From Glycine soja (lineage: Eukaryota > Streptophyta > Magnoliopsida > Fabales > Fabaceae), in the NCBI RefSeq assembly GCF_004193775.1, contig NC_041021.1, positions 21,110,632 to 21,174,631 of the forward strand: 64,000 nucleotides of DNA. The letters run 5' to 3'. The notes under the pieces were generated by a model. That model did no database searches. It saw nothing but the letters and a program-made list of their open reading frames with translations, and was not told where the DNA came from. This document shows, in pieces, positions 21,076 to 33,035 of this stretch. Positions within the stretch are counted from its first letter, which is position 1; each line of letters begins with the position of its first letter. The position numbers and the translations under genes were made by a program.

Positions 21076-23271
21076 TAATTTTCAGATACCACCCAAAATA
21101 CATAGCTGGCCAACCGCCACACAAGCCTTCTTGCTTCGTGGACTTTGTTCTTTTATTGGTTGACTGCCAGGAGCTTGCCTGCTTAGGTACGTCATAGGTT
21201 CTCACTGACTGACTATGCCCGGGTTGGGTCGGGATTAGCCAAGCTTGGTTTGGGGCAATAGCACCCCACCTGACATCCCCAAGGTCCCTTGACCCCCGCG
21301 ACATATCTCCAGGTACCACTCTGTGGTCAACAAACAAAAGTAGGAAGACTAACTCTTCCACGCTTCCTCATATCAAGCTTATTGGATTATGGGGCACCTG
21401 TCATATGTGGTACTAGGTGGCGATCGGGCGATGGCGCAAATCAACTCTCCCACTTCCACAAGTCATACATAAACACACCATCCCCAGTTGCCCACCTTTA
21501 AATTGAGCTCACGCACTCCTACGTAGCCCTTATCCTCGTTCCTCTCAGCATCGGGTCCCCATCAACCCCTCCAAGCTTTCACAATATCCAAAAAATTCAA
21601 TTCCATTTGCCATGAAACTACCCTAAACCAAGAAAACAGAGTGGAGGCAGAAAACTCTGCACAAAACTCATTCAAATTCCACAATTTTTCCTACTCACAT
21701 ACCCCAGTAACATTCTCTTCTTTCCGATTCGTTAACCATTGGATCGCCTTGAAAATTTTACTGGAGGTTTCTAGTACAGAAGTCTACATTTTGACCGTTG
21801 GGATCTGCTAGAAAATATCTAGAACACGAGATGTACTACCTTTCCCGTGACTAGCGGTGCACAACCATTTTTTTGCACATTTAGTAAAATTTGTTGCACA
21901 ATTTAACAACATTTTTCTGCATAATATGGCAGATTTCGAATTCTAGCTTGCTGGTGTCCAATTTCACTCAAATTGGATCCCACAAGTCCTAAACCATGTC
22001 CAAATCATGTTTAAACCAAAAACAAACTTCAAACCAAGGTAAATCAAAATATAGGTATCCAAAACCCACCAATTTAGTGAATTCTCAAGGTTTGAAAGGT
22101 GAAAATGAGAATTGGGTAATTTTGGGGTAAACTCTCATCTTCATCAAGTCTATAACAGTGATTTAGACTTGCTCAAACTGGTTTTAAGGTGAAATCTCCA
22201 CCCATTCAAAATTTGGCCTCTCAACACCCAATTTACCCTAGAAATGACTCTTTACTTTCACATTTGTCACTCATTTTTCTCATTTGCTCTGCCCAAGCTT
22301 TCCTACAAGTCCTAATTGACATTCTAAACTAGAATCAACTCACTTTAGACTCCAATTTCCACTAACCCCAAATTTGGCTTTTCTAACCCTCAAAATCTCA
22401 CACTTTTCCACCTACAACACTACCATTCTCACATTTTACTCTAAGTTAACTCTTCCCATCCTCTCTACCAGTTTTCTATCAACATTTAAAGCATACATAT
22501 ATCACAAAGCATCATTATTAAACCCTAAATCAGCATGGGTAATTTTGTTTACATCAAACATGTCAAATTTAGCATGATTTCAACAAATTCCTTCACAAAT
22601 AACTACCCTAAGGCAATAACCTAGTAGAACTACCCTTCATAGCTCCCAAAAACCCAACACCCACAAATTTAAAGTGAGAAGAAGTCCACCCTTACCTGAA
22701 ATTTGAAGCCCCACGAAGTAGAGGTAAGCTCCAAGACTCCGAAAATGGCTTTTCCTTGCGATTTGGGGTAGAAAGGAAGAGGAAGTTGGAGCTTCAATGG
22801 AGGCAACGATGGTGGAGAAGAAGAAGGAAGAAAAGCAATGTGGAAGGGAGGAAGAAGCTTCTGAAATTTTTTCTGAAGGAAGAGAGAGAAGATTTTGGCT
22901 TTTTATAAAAAAAATGTGTTTTATTTTTTCAAAAAGCAATGCCATATGTCCCATTTTAAGTGGAGCAAAAGGGCCCACCTTTTTCCTTTGATTTGACATC
23001 ATACTCAGCCATAAGGAAGAAAAAATTGGACCTTTTTGGATGCTGAAATCCTAACTCGGTTTGCGTGCCACCTCTCTGGTTCCAGTTCCTCGCGTTTCTC
23101 TGCACCCGTCAGGGCCCGTTTTCAAAAGTAGGCAATATATATATCAAAATGCTCAGAATGAGACCCTGAGCGTGGTTCAGAGGTTGGTTTTGTTAAATTT
23201 TAAGTTGCATGCAAAATGATAATTTTTAGACTAACTAATTGCGAATTAATCTATAACCGTTCAGTTATGGG
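21076..23271. other. Untranslated or LTR sequence of a gypsy element, not delimited
   Basis: Locally GC-richer (21180-21560) with no convincing gene. By position on the minus strand it follows the end of pol and may be the 3' untranslated region and LTR of that element, but I could not find matching ends or a second copy. Open frames at 22637-23002 are short and not conserved-looking. Confidence 0.35.
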
Positions 23272-24720
23272 TTATTCTTCGTTAATTAGTCTAACCCGCG
23301 TATACAATTCTCTCACCCTATCCTCTAACTCCCAGGTTGAATCATCGTCGTCGGGTCCCCACTGCAGTTTCACCAACGCGATCTCTTTTCCTCTCAGCGA
23401 CTTCATTCTTCGATCAGTAATCTTCTAAGGTTGTGTTTTATAGGTGAGGTTATCCTTCACTTGTACTTCGTCCAGTGCGAGTACATGTGATGGATCCGGG
23501 TTGTATCGTCTCAGTTGAGAGACATGAAACACAGGGTGCAAATTCGATAAACTCGGAGGTAAAGCGGTGTGATAAGATACAGGCCCAACCTTCTTCAAAA
23601 TTTGATACGGACCCAGATACTTGGGCGTCAGCTTCCTAGATTTGAGAGCTCTCCCGACTCCAGTTATAGGAGAAACCTTCAAAAACACATGTTCTCCTTC
23701 CTGAAAATCTTATGGCTTTCTCCTTCTCTCATAATAGCTCTTCTGCCTATCCTGGGATGCTTTTATTTTCTCTCGAATCAATTTCACTTGTTCGGTAATT
23801 TGTTGTAGCATTTCAGGCCCAAGGAGTGCTGTTTCCCCATCATCGTACCAACAAGGAGGAGTTTTGCACTTTCGTCCATATAGAGCTTCAAAAGGTGCCA
23901 TACCAATGCTGGTGTGGTAGCTATTGTTGTAAGTAAATTCAATCAATGGCAAACATTCCATCAAACTGCCTTGTTCCTCTATAATACACGCCCGAAGTAG
24001 ATCTTCTAGAGTCTGAATGGTTCGTTCAGTCTGACCATTTGTTTGGGGATGATCAGCGGAATTGAGCTTCAGCTTTGTCCCCAATGCTTCATGTAGACTT
24101 GTCCAAAATCGCGAAGGAAACCTCGGGTCCCTGTCTGATACAATACTGGAAGGTATTCCATGTAACCTTACTACTTCTTTGATATACAACTCTACTAACT
24201 TCTCCATTTTATATTTCATGTTTGCCGGAATAAAATGAGCAGATTTGGTGAGTCGATCTACTATGACCCACACAACATCGTGTCCACGACTCGTCTTGGG
24301 TAAACTAGATACAAAATCCATAGATATGCTCTCCTATTTCCATTCCAGAATTTCTAGTGGCTTTAATTCTCCTGATGGTCGCTGGTGCTCAGCCTTGGCC
24401 TTTTGACATGTCAAACATTTTGCTACATATTCTGCTACATCTTTCTTCATGCCATGCCACAAAAAACTTCTCTTCAAATCTTGGTACATCTTAGTCATCC
24501 CTAGATGGAAACTAAGACGACTTTTATGTGCTTCTTCCAAGACCTTAACTTTCAAATCATCTAAGGGCGGTACACATATCCTCCCCTTGAATCCTCTCCT
24601 GGAAACTAAGACAGCTTTTATGTACTTCTCTTCAATCAGGTTCACACTCACTCTATGCTTGTTTCCTTTAGCATCATACAATGACCACCTCCTATGAAGT
24701 TTTGGGTTGAACTCATTCCA
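23272..24720 (-). pseudogene. Chromovirus-type gypsy integrase fragment with three stops
   Basis: Seen in one frame: RRWSLYDAKGNKHRV, the zinc-binding HHCC domain (HLGMTKMYQDLKRSFLWHGM ... CLTCQKAK), integrase core with D in SMDFVSSLP, D in VSDRDPRF and E in QTERTIQTLEDLLRA, then the C-terminal part GPYQILKKVGPVSY, LHPVFHVSQLRRY and the GPY-chromovirus tail LRGKEIALVKLQW ... STWELEDRVREL to a stop at 23272. In-frame stops at 24334-24336, 23710-23712 and 23425-23427 are of TAG/TAA type and could each come from a single C-to-T change in a Gln codon. Reverse transcriptase and RNase H are missing; the fragment is cut at about 24720. No chromodomain motif is evident past the WELE box. Confidence 0.88.
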
Positions 24721-24867
24721 TAAACATTACTCAATCTCTCCACAATGTTGTTCCAAAAAAATCAAGAAAAGAAGACATAATATTACTTGTAGATTTTGTT
24801 TTGGATCAATAAAAGAAGAAAAATACCTGATGATTCTTATGTATGGTTAAAAAACTTCCTCTGATTC

Positions 24868-25830
24868 TAATGCAATCCCACCCCCAAGGGAATTGGATAG
24901 AAGACACTAAGAAGATTGGGCCGGAGATGCAAGGAAAGGCCTTGGGATTCTCATGAGCCTTAGGATAGATTTCGGGCCCATGGGCTAAGTATGAGTCCAC
25001 TTATCTTTGTACATATTAGATTGAGATTTCATTATTTTTGGGCCTTGTATTTAGGACTCCATAATGCAGGTAGGGTACTTTAGAAATGTAGGATTTTTTA
25101 GCCCTTGTATTTTAGGACCACCTAGACTAGTTTTTGTATTAGGGGTAATTTTGTAATTTCACATGTATTAAGTGAATATTTGATGTGTGTGTTGGGAAAT
25201 AAATTTAATTGAATTGGGAGAAGCCCAATCCAATTAAATTTTAGAGGGGGAGGTGAGCATTTGCTTGCTAAACCCCATTGCCACATCATATAGTCACACT
25301 TTGTGCATGTCCTTCATGCTTTACATGCCTCATGACACCTAAGCACACTTAGTGGAGAATCTTGGACTTGATCTTGGATTAGTGGTCTGAACCATAGCTA
25401 AAATTGACCAATCATAATTAGTGAAATTTTGGCTCCACAAATTCAATTTCAAATTCAAGTGAAATTTGAATAGAAATTCAAATTTTCCTCCAATTTGTGT
25501 GACACTTAGGCTATAAATAGAGGCCATGTGTGTGCATTTTTTGGAACTTGGATCATTTGAGAATTACACTTCAAAGTTCAAATCTCATTTGAGGCACAAG
25601 ATTTTGTGCTCCTTCTCTCCATCTCCCTCCATTCATTTTCTCCTACCTTCACACTCTTATCCATGGCTTCCTATGGTGATGAACTTCTTCTTGACTCATC
25701 TTCTCCTTGAAGTGGCATCTCCAATCATCTTTCTTCCTTCTCCATTCCGCTGCCATTCATCTTCAAGAAGCAAAGGACTCCATTGATGAAGAAGATCCAA
25801 AGCCTACAAGCTCCACAAGGAGCTACATCA
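24868..25830 (+). mobile_element. Solo LTR of an unassigned retrotransposon family
   Basis: Seen: the start TAATGCAATCCC matches the TG-start of the foldback at 39951, and the end is GGAGCTACATCA. A second, 5'-truncated copy ends at exactly the same bases at 30452. A plus-strand TATA box (CTATAAATAG, 25511-25520) sits where an LTR promoter would. Flanking 5-mers are GATTC and GGTTT (two transitions apart), so the target duplication is doubtful. No primer site follows. Length 963 bp. Confidence 0.6.
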
Positions 25831-26339
25831 GGTTTTCTTATGTGAAACCATTTGTCCTTTTTTCTTCATATTTGTCTATTAAACAACAAATTTTGTTTAG
25901 AAGATTTGTAAAAAAATTTCCAAGTTGGCTAATTTGTAAGAAAGAACAGGAAATGACTCATTTATAAGAAATGAAAACAACATTTTAGCACCAATAGGTC
26001 ATGACTAATGACTGTTAAAATTCCAATTTAATTATCTTGGAAATTACAATTTCTGAAGTGTGTAGCATATTTTTGAAGCGTGTAGCATGATTCGTTCCAT
26101 TGAAAACTATTTTTTTTTTAAAAAAAATCATACATGACAGAATCAGCCATAGAAGACAATACCACAACATTGCAGTAGAAAATGCATGTTGCAAAAAAAT
26201 AGGCAAACACTAACAATAATTCCACAAAACAAAAATGAATTTAAGAAAGGAAAGAAGCAAACCAAAGCAAGAACTCATCTTGAAACAAACATTAGGGTTT
26301 CAAAGGGAAAATGACCCATTGAAGCTTCTTCCATGCACG
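25831..26339. other. Short intervening sequence, nothing recognised
   Basis: AT-rich; no frame, repeat or terminal motif noted. Confidence 0.5.
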
Positions 26340-27208
26340 TTCATTGTGAATGTATGAATACATGATTTTGATGATGTCAAAGAATAATCAAACAAGGTTG
26401 TTTTCAAGATTACTTCAACAAACATTCAAAGGTTAAGCATTGCTTCAAGATTAAGACAAGATTGCATCAACAAGTATTGCTTCAAGATTCATTCAAGATC
26501 AGCTTTTGCCTCAAAAAACATTGTTTCCAACATATCAAGGCACCAGTAATCGATTACCAGGCAGTGTAATCGATTACCAGAAGGCAAGTTTGCAAATCAG
26601 CTTCTTAAAAGGGTTTGTAATTTGAATTTTGAAAGTTGTAATCGATTACCATTGATGTGTAATCGATTACCAACAACGGAACTCTTGAAATTCAATTTGA
26701 AAAGTCACCACCCTTCAAAATATAACTGTGTAATTGATTACCAGAAACCTGTAATCGATTACCAGTGAAAAATTTTAGATTTTTTTTTGAAAAGACACAT
26801 CTCTTTAAACCATTTTGAAAAGGCATGAAGGGCCTATATATATGTGTGTTCGACTTCAAAAAGTAAGAGATAGATATTCTAAGAGAACTTCATTGTCAAA
26901 TGCTCTCTCAACAACTCTTGGGCAAACACTTGCAAATCTATTGAGAGTTCATCCAGGAACATCAAATTGTATTATCCACTCTAAAGGAGAGAAACCTTTC
27001 TATTCATCTCAGAAAGTAAGTTGTAATCAAGAGACTGGTTGTCTCTTGAATTGTGAGTTTCCTGAACACAAAGGAAAGGGATTCCTTGGGTGTTCAGAAG
27101 TTGTAAAAAGGTTTTTTACAAAGTTAGTGAAAATCTCAAGTGGGTTGCTTGAGGACTGGACATAGGCCCGGGAAGTGACCGAATCAGTATAAATCGAGTT
27201 TGCAATTT
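26340..27208 (+). repeat. SIRE/Maximus-like copia LTR fragment
   Basis: Its right part (GGGTTGCTTGAGGACTGGAC ... CAGTATAAATCGAGTTTGCA) matches the reverse complement of the copia LTR at 14440-14720, so it is the same group in opposite orientation. Three palindrome pairs (26545, 26638, 26728) lie upstream of a plus-strand TATA box (CTATATATATG, 26833-26843). The open frame at 26815-27165 lies in transcribed LTR and is not a gene. Both ends are truncated. Confidence 0.7.
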
Positions 27209-28888
27209 CATAGGTTTTCCATGTTGTTCGCTTGTTCTTCATAGATGAGATTTTTGGAAGCATTTTGACCAGAAGGCTCTCCATTGCGGCTGTTAGGGAA
27301 ACACAAAGATAAAATTAAGGTAGAGGAGACGATGTTGGGATTTTTTTTATTTTTTAGGGGATATGAAAAGGAGATGATGAAAAGGGTGTTCGTTGGTTTA
27401 TTCTTCCAAACCACTACCTGAGAAGGGCGAAATCAAAATTGGAGGCAGTGACCGAAAAGAATGAACTTTTAGAGGTTTTGGGGGGAGAAAAAGGAGGATA
27501 TGTGAGAGAGAGGGGGATGTATCAGTGGGTTTTGTGAGCCCGAGTTTGGAGAGTTTAATAAAAAAAAAGGCTTAATTCAACTAATGTTTATTTTCAGAAC
27601 AATGGATAAAATATATTTTTGTAGGGACCAAAATGAAATTTAGCCCTATAAAATATGTTGTTGATATTGAATAAAAATAAATTCATGGTTAACATAAAAA
27701 AATTGATTAATGAAGCACACATTTACAATGATTGTTAACATAAAAATCATGGTTAACATGAACGTGAAGATAAGCATACAAGATAAGCATAAGTCACCTT
27801 ATACATTGTTTTCTTGATTTATTACAAGATAACTTGATGAATTCTATCGCGGGAAACTTTGGTAAGTCTCTCAAGTTGGGAAATTTTTTCTTTGGTAGCA
27901 TAAGCCAGATTTTTTTTCTTTTTTCTTTTATTTTTCTTTTGTCCTTTGTGTTTCCCATTGTTTCCCTGACCCAATTTCCCTAGTCCAAGATCGGAACCAT
28001 CTAAACCATGAATCATGGCAAAAAAAAAAACAAAGGAAAACCAAAAACTAGGACTTGGCCATGGTGGTAGAGATAGGATTAGAATTTCAAATTCAGAAAG
28101 AGGAGGTGAAACTACAGGTTAGTGGGTTGCAAGGAAGGTAGGGGAATAGAAGGGCAACTTGGGAAAAAGGAGGGTAAAAAGAGAAAAAGGAAAAAAAAAT
28201 TAACCTTTGATTAAAACACCATTAGATGTAACAGTTAAAAAAAAGTTTTTGAAGTTAAGAGACCTACCAATGTTTCCCATAGTAAAAGTTATTGGATAAC
28301 TTAAGGGTTCATTGATTTGTTACAACAATAATAAAATCCTTAAACATTGTTTCTTGATTTAAATGACCAAGGTAGACAACAAAATAAGAGGTAGAGGTGT
28401 TGTTCATCGTTGGTGGGTTTAGGGGTAGTTGGTTGTTCTTGCGATTTTGCAGTGGTCATGGTTTGTTTTGGAACTAATGGCGTAAAGCTAGCTTCAAAAT
28501 GCAAAGGTGATTTGACTACTACATATGTTTGCATTGTTGCCTTTTCACTACCAAAATAGTCCTCATAATCCTTCTTGTAGATGGTGAGATCCTTCTCACC
28601 GTCACTGTTCCTACTGGTGTCGTCTTTGCTACTGGTTGGACCATGTCTTTGTTTGGGGCGTTTGCGATATAATTTCTCCTCCATTAAAAATAGAATATCA
28701 TCCATATTGTCATCCGTCACCATGATTGGTTCTTTCAAGGGAGATGAGGGTTAAGAATCTTCCATAATGGTTCCTGAAAAACAATAGCAGCAAGCAAACA
28801 ACAAATTAAATCTCCATTGTTGTGGGGTGTAGGATACCAATACAACCAAGCTAATCAAGGGATGATAGACACCAAATACTATCTCCAA
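27209..28888. other. Unassigned sequence with two weak minus-strand coding hints
   Basis: A minus-strand stretch ending near 27210 reads NGEPSGQNASKNLIYEEQAN after an AG acceptor and might be an exon cut by the LTR fragment to its left. At 28738-28340 a 132-codon frame (MKEPIMVTDDNMDDILFLME start, charged, no recognised domain) is open. Neither can be assigned. Confidence 0.3.
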
Positions 28889-28905
28889 CCGCTACTAGAA
28901 AAATC

Positions 28906-29060
28906 AGTTTTTATGACGTTGATTTTAAGTCGGTTGATAGAAAACCGTCTTAGAAAGAAACGCGATGACATTTTTGTAAATAAATACAATTACTCTAAGA
29001 TGGTTTTGCAAAAACCGTCTTAGAAACTACCATTCTAAGACGGTTTTGCAAAATTGTCTT
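28906..29060. repeat. Left subterminal repeats of the CACTA element
   Basis: Three or four degenerate copies of TCTAAGACGGTTTT and its complement AAAACCGTCTTAGA, alternating in orientation so that each neighbouring pair can fold back. Such arrays bind transposase in En/Spm elements. Confidence 0.8.
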
Positions 29061-29565
29061 AAAAAAGTGTTTGTTTCTTTTATAAATAAATAAATAGAAC
29101 AAGTGAACAAAATCTAGGGTTTCAAAGTGGTGGAGTGGGCAGAAGAGAGCATCGTCGAAACCTTAATAAGAAGAAGCGCAACTTCAAGCGAGTGACAGCT
29201 ACTGGCCATGGGTTGTATGTGCAATCACAAGTTTGGTAAGAGTTTTTTATGGCGATTTGATCAAAGGAGGTAGTGCATTAAAAGCCACTGTTTTGAATTT
29301 TAATCTACTATATATAACTTCCGCTGAGCTTTGAGACTCAAACACCACTTCACAAGTATTTACTGCATCGTTATTTCAATTCACCAGGTCGCATTGTTTG
29401 GGGTGTGGCTACAAGTAGGGTTCTTAGCTATTCCATATGTTGAGCATAGATTTATTCTTTCCTCGCTGGGTTTCTCATTCAAGCTAGGAACATATTTTTT
29501 TTCCCACAAAGATGGAGTGGCCAGCATGTATGGATGAGTATGAACTCCTTATATAATTTGCACAG

Positions 29566-29674
29566 GTAGCACATGCTCCAAAGATCTCGACAGTGATTGG
29601 CGAAATCCCATATCTTTTAGAGTTTTTGAACTCCTTATATGATTGTCAATACAAGTCTTTTTTCTTAGCATTTG
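29566..29674 (+). pseudogene. RPN7: Captured exon of 26S proteasome subunit RPN7
   Basis: Seen: after a CACAG acceptor the frame reads VAHAPKISTVIGEIPYLLEF followed by LNSLYDCQYKSFFLAF, then TTTG before GTGAGC, a donor. Known: the plant RPN7 subunit of the 19S regulatory particle has a near-identical segment ahead of its PCI domain (ILTVIGKIP ... FLNSLYDCQYKSFFSAF). Only this one exon is present; preceding and following text does not match RPN7. It keeps its frame without a stop, so capture may be recent or the piece is expressed as part of a chimeric transcript. The parent gene is elsewhere. Confidence 0.85.
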
Positions 29675-29877
29675 GTGAGCTGAAATCTGCCAAAACTCAC
29701 AAATTTAGTGTCTTTTTGTTTGTTTTTTGTTTTTTTAAGTTTTCACTCTTTGCTGGAGTCACTTTATGCTACAAAGCTTTTTTTTAAGTTCTCAGTCATT
29801 CATTCATACTGCTTTTATTCATTTATTTCTGAATGCTTTTTGTTTATCTTTTATTTTTTAATATTTATATATTTTTT

Positions 29878-30452
29878 GAGCATTTACTTGCTACACCCCA
29901 TTGCCACATCATATAGTCACACTTTGTGCATGTCCTTCATGCTTTACATGCCTAATGACACCTAAGCACACTTAGTGGAGAATCTTGAACTTGATCTTGG
30001 ATTAGTGGGCTGAACCATAGCTAAAATTCACTAATCATAATTAGTAAAATTTTGGCTCCACAAATTCAATTTCAAATTCAAGTTAAATTTGAATAGAAAT
30101 TCAAATTTTCCTCTAATTTTGTGTGACACTTAGGCTATAAATAGAGGCCATGGGTGTGCATTTTTTAACTTTGATCATTTGAGAATTACACTTCAAAGTT
30201 CAGACCTCATTTGAGACATAAAATTTCGTGCCCCTTCTATCCCTCTCCCTCCACTCATCTTCTCCTACCTTCAAGCTCTTATACATGGCTTCCTATGGTG
30301 GTGAGCTTCTTCTTGACTCATCTTCTCCTTGAAGTGACGTCTCCAATCATCTTTCTTCCTTCTCCATTCCGCTGCCATTCATCTTCAAGAAGCAAAGGAC
30401 TCCATTGATGAAGAAGATCCAAGGCCTACAAGCTCCACATGGAGCTACATCA
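29878..30452 (+). repeat. 5'-truncated copy of the 24868-25830 LTR, inside the CACTA element
   Basis: Matches 25254-25830 closely, from GAGCATTT to the LTR end GGAGCTACATCA, including the TATA box TATAAATAG (about 30137). The first about 390 bp of the LTR are missing, so it is either a captured fragment or an insertion later cut by a deletion. The following text (GTGTTGTTCATGCTTCAAGT on) reads HASSGKGVSMRGQGGHAIYK, possibly a further captured exon that I could not identify. Confidence 0.8.
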
Positions 30453-32182
30453 ATGTGTTGTTCATGCTTCAAGTGGAAAAGGAGTTTCTATGAGGGGCCA
30501 GGGAGGGCATGCAATTTATAAAGCTATTCATGGGTCTTTACCTAATGATTCAAGGTTTTGGGAAAGTTGTTTCTCGACAACCTTAATTGTTATTATGTTT
30601 GTATATTTTTTGGGATAAAATTTATTGGTGCAACTGGAAAATATCATAGTTTTCATTTGTCACTTCATCTTAAAAGTGGTTTCTATACTCTTGTGATCTT
30701 CTACTTATTAAAGTATCATTCTTCTTGATGGTGTTGATTGCCTTTGGAATAACATCTCCATGATCATGATGTGTAAAAGGAAACTTAATATTTTCAAATG
30801 AAGAATGATAAATCTTAATGAAATTTCAGGAAAGATTAGCTGTGGGAGGATCTAGCAGTGCAAGTCTTGTATACAAATCACTTACTCAAATGACAATTCT
30901 CAGTGTTTCTTTATCTTTCAGGGTATATTGTTTTTATTTATCTTATTTGGTCTACTTGGATTCCTTGTAAAAACCATTATTGCAACATTATATTATCCGC
31001 AAAATTATTTTTCTATTGGTATTCTTTGTTGGCCCATCGAGACTTGTGAAAATAATTGGTTGGTGGTTTTATTAGGACTTGCTGGATAGTAAAGTATCTG
31101 CCATCAATAAAAAAAAGGTGATTTTCTTCTGGCAGTTGGATCTCCTTTTGGAGTCCTATCACCTATGAACTTTTTTAACAGGTATTATTATTATTTTGTT
31201 TGGATAAAAGAAAAAATAGAAAACAAAATCTGGATGTTACTTCAAAAATGGTCAAACAAAACAATCTCCATGATCTGGATGATATACTTATTATCTTATG
31301 TGGTTCTGAGCAATAAATGTTGGTTGCTAGTTGTTATCATAGTAGTTAATCTTGAGCAATTGCAGTACTATTGTGGTGGGCATTGAGTCACAACGCTGGC
31401 TTCTACAATTTCAAGTTTTTGGGTTTTCTATTTGTGGCCATGACAATTGCTATCATGCCTGAAATAATAAGTTTTCAACATTTCATGGCATTAGTACTTT
31501 AATAGCGGATGCAACTTGTAAATGGGATGAAAAATTCTGTTTGTCCTTCGAAGCTGTGTCAATTAGGGGTGTTTGGCTGGTGGCCAATGTCACCATCACC
31601 ATCATCGAACTAGTCAAAAAGAATAATCCTTATGTAATTGGCTGCTAGCTTGTGTTACAAACTTGAAGTTATAGAGTATTAGAGAAAGCTCAGTTGTATG
31701 TCTAAATAAGACCATAATAGGATATATTTATACTAGTAAGGTATTATTAGGCAATTGCTTTGTCAGGTATACAAACTTGTGATAATTCACTAGGAAATTG
31801 ATGACTTCCTTCCTAGTCATAATGTACTATGCAGGATATGGCAGGATGTATCAGCAATTGTCTTGGTCAACATGCTTGCATACTTTTGTTTTCTTTGAGG
31901 AGCTACTGGTATGCTACTGATCTTGGTCATGCTCTCTCGACTTTTTCATGTGTGTCACCCCAAAGGAAAGCAAGTTGCCATCACAACAATTGATTTGCTA
32001 GTTTTATAGTTATCTTTTCAGAATTTAACTATCATTGATTTTCATTCTTATTCCTTTGATGTACTCTGCATCATTGTTCTTCCCAACTGAGTTAGGCCTA
32101 AGGTGAAGTCACTCATTAATTTATGTTTGAGAACATTTGAGTTTTCTAATGTGCTTTATTTTAATTATGCCCTTGCTATAAG

Positions 32183-32423
32183 TGCCTGCACTACGTTGGT
32201 CTCTGTGGAACCAAAGCTAATAGTTGAAACTAGAAGCCATGTAATGAAGGTATGGGCATTTCATTTGATTTATATATAGTTCAACCTTTTAGCCAGATGA
32301 GTTTCTAGATGAATTTGACAGGCTACGTTGGGGGTTCTTTGCTTTACCAAATGATCCAGTTCACGTTGTCAATCCCCTTATAGACAACTTGATTACTCTT
32401 TTATGTGCAATTCTTCTTACTGG
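32183..32423 (+). pseudogene. SGR6-like: Captured exons of a HEAT-repeat protein of SHOOT GRAVITROPISM 6 type
   Basis: Seen: exon 1 (32183-32249) reads ACTTLVSVEPKLIVETRSH then VMK up to a GTATGG donor. After an intron-like gap and a GACAG acceptor, exon 2 (32322-32423) reads ATLG, then, after one extra [19 protein letters not shown] and [12 protein letters not shown] to a GTAATT donor. The exons join in phase. Known: plant SGR6/maestro-like HEAT proteins, large cytoplasmic or vacuole-associated proteins, carry this segment from memory (EPKL ... [16 protein letters not shown]). The extra G breaks the frame, so the piece is a pseudogene fragment. Family recalled, not searched. Confidence 0.7.
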
Positions 32424-32788
32424 GTAATTTAATTAAAAGACTTAATGTTATTTATTCTGCTTAAGTTTATGGTTTGTTTATGTTACCTACCCTTTTGAAG
32501 ATTGTTTAACTTTGTTGTTTTCAAAGTATGCATGTATTCTAAAGTATAATTTTTGTTTAATTTTTGGCAAGTGTAGTTTCATTTGTCTAAATAATTAAAT
32601 TAATAGTGTTCATGTTTGGGTCACATGCGACTCAAACTTGTTTGTGGCCTTTTTAACTTTTCTATTATTCTATTATTTTTACTCATTTCTTAATTATGTT
32701 ATGCATCTTATTTTTTATTTGAAATCCTGTTATATTTTTAATTATATTTTGTAATTATTTTTCTATTTTTTAATTTATTTTTAATTCT

Positions 32789-33035
<247 letters not shown>

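Noticed and set aside
22637..23002. 121-codon minus-strand frame
   Set aside because: Low-complexity Ser/Phe-rich text, no domain, in probable untranslated retroelement sequence.
24863..25835. GATTC/GGTTT as target duplication of the solo LTR
   Set aside because: Only three of five bases agree; left as doubtful rather than used as evidence.
26815..27165. 116-codon plus-strand frame
   Set aside because: Lies downstream of an LTR TATA box and matches non-coding parts of the copia LTRs in reverse orientation.
28861..28890. Continuation of the gypsy integrase left of the CACTA element
   Set aside because: A YHP triplet and weak similarity over about 30 bp were seen, but the following text does not keep the expected DGQTE motif.
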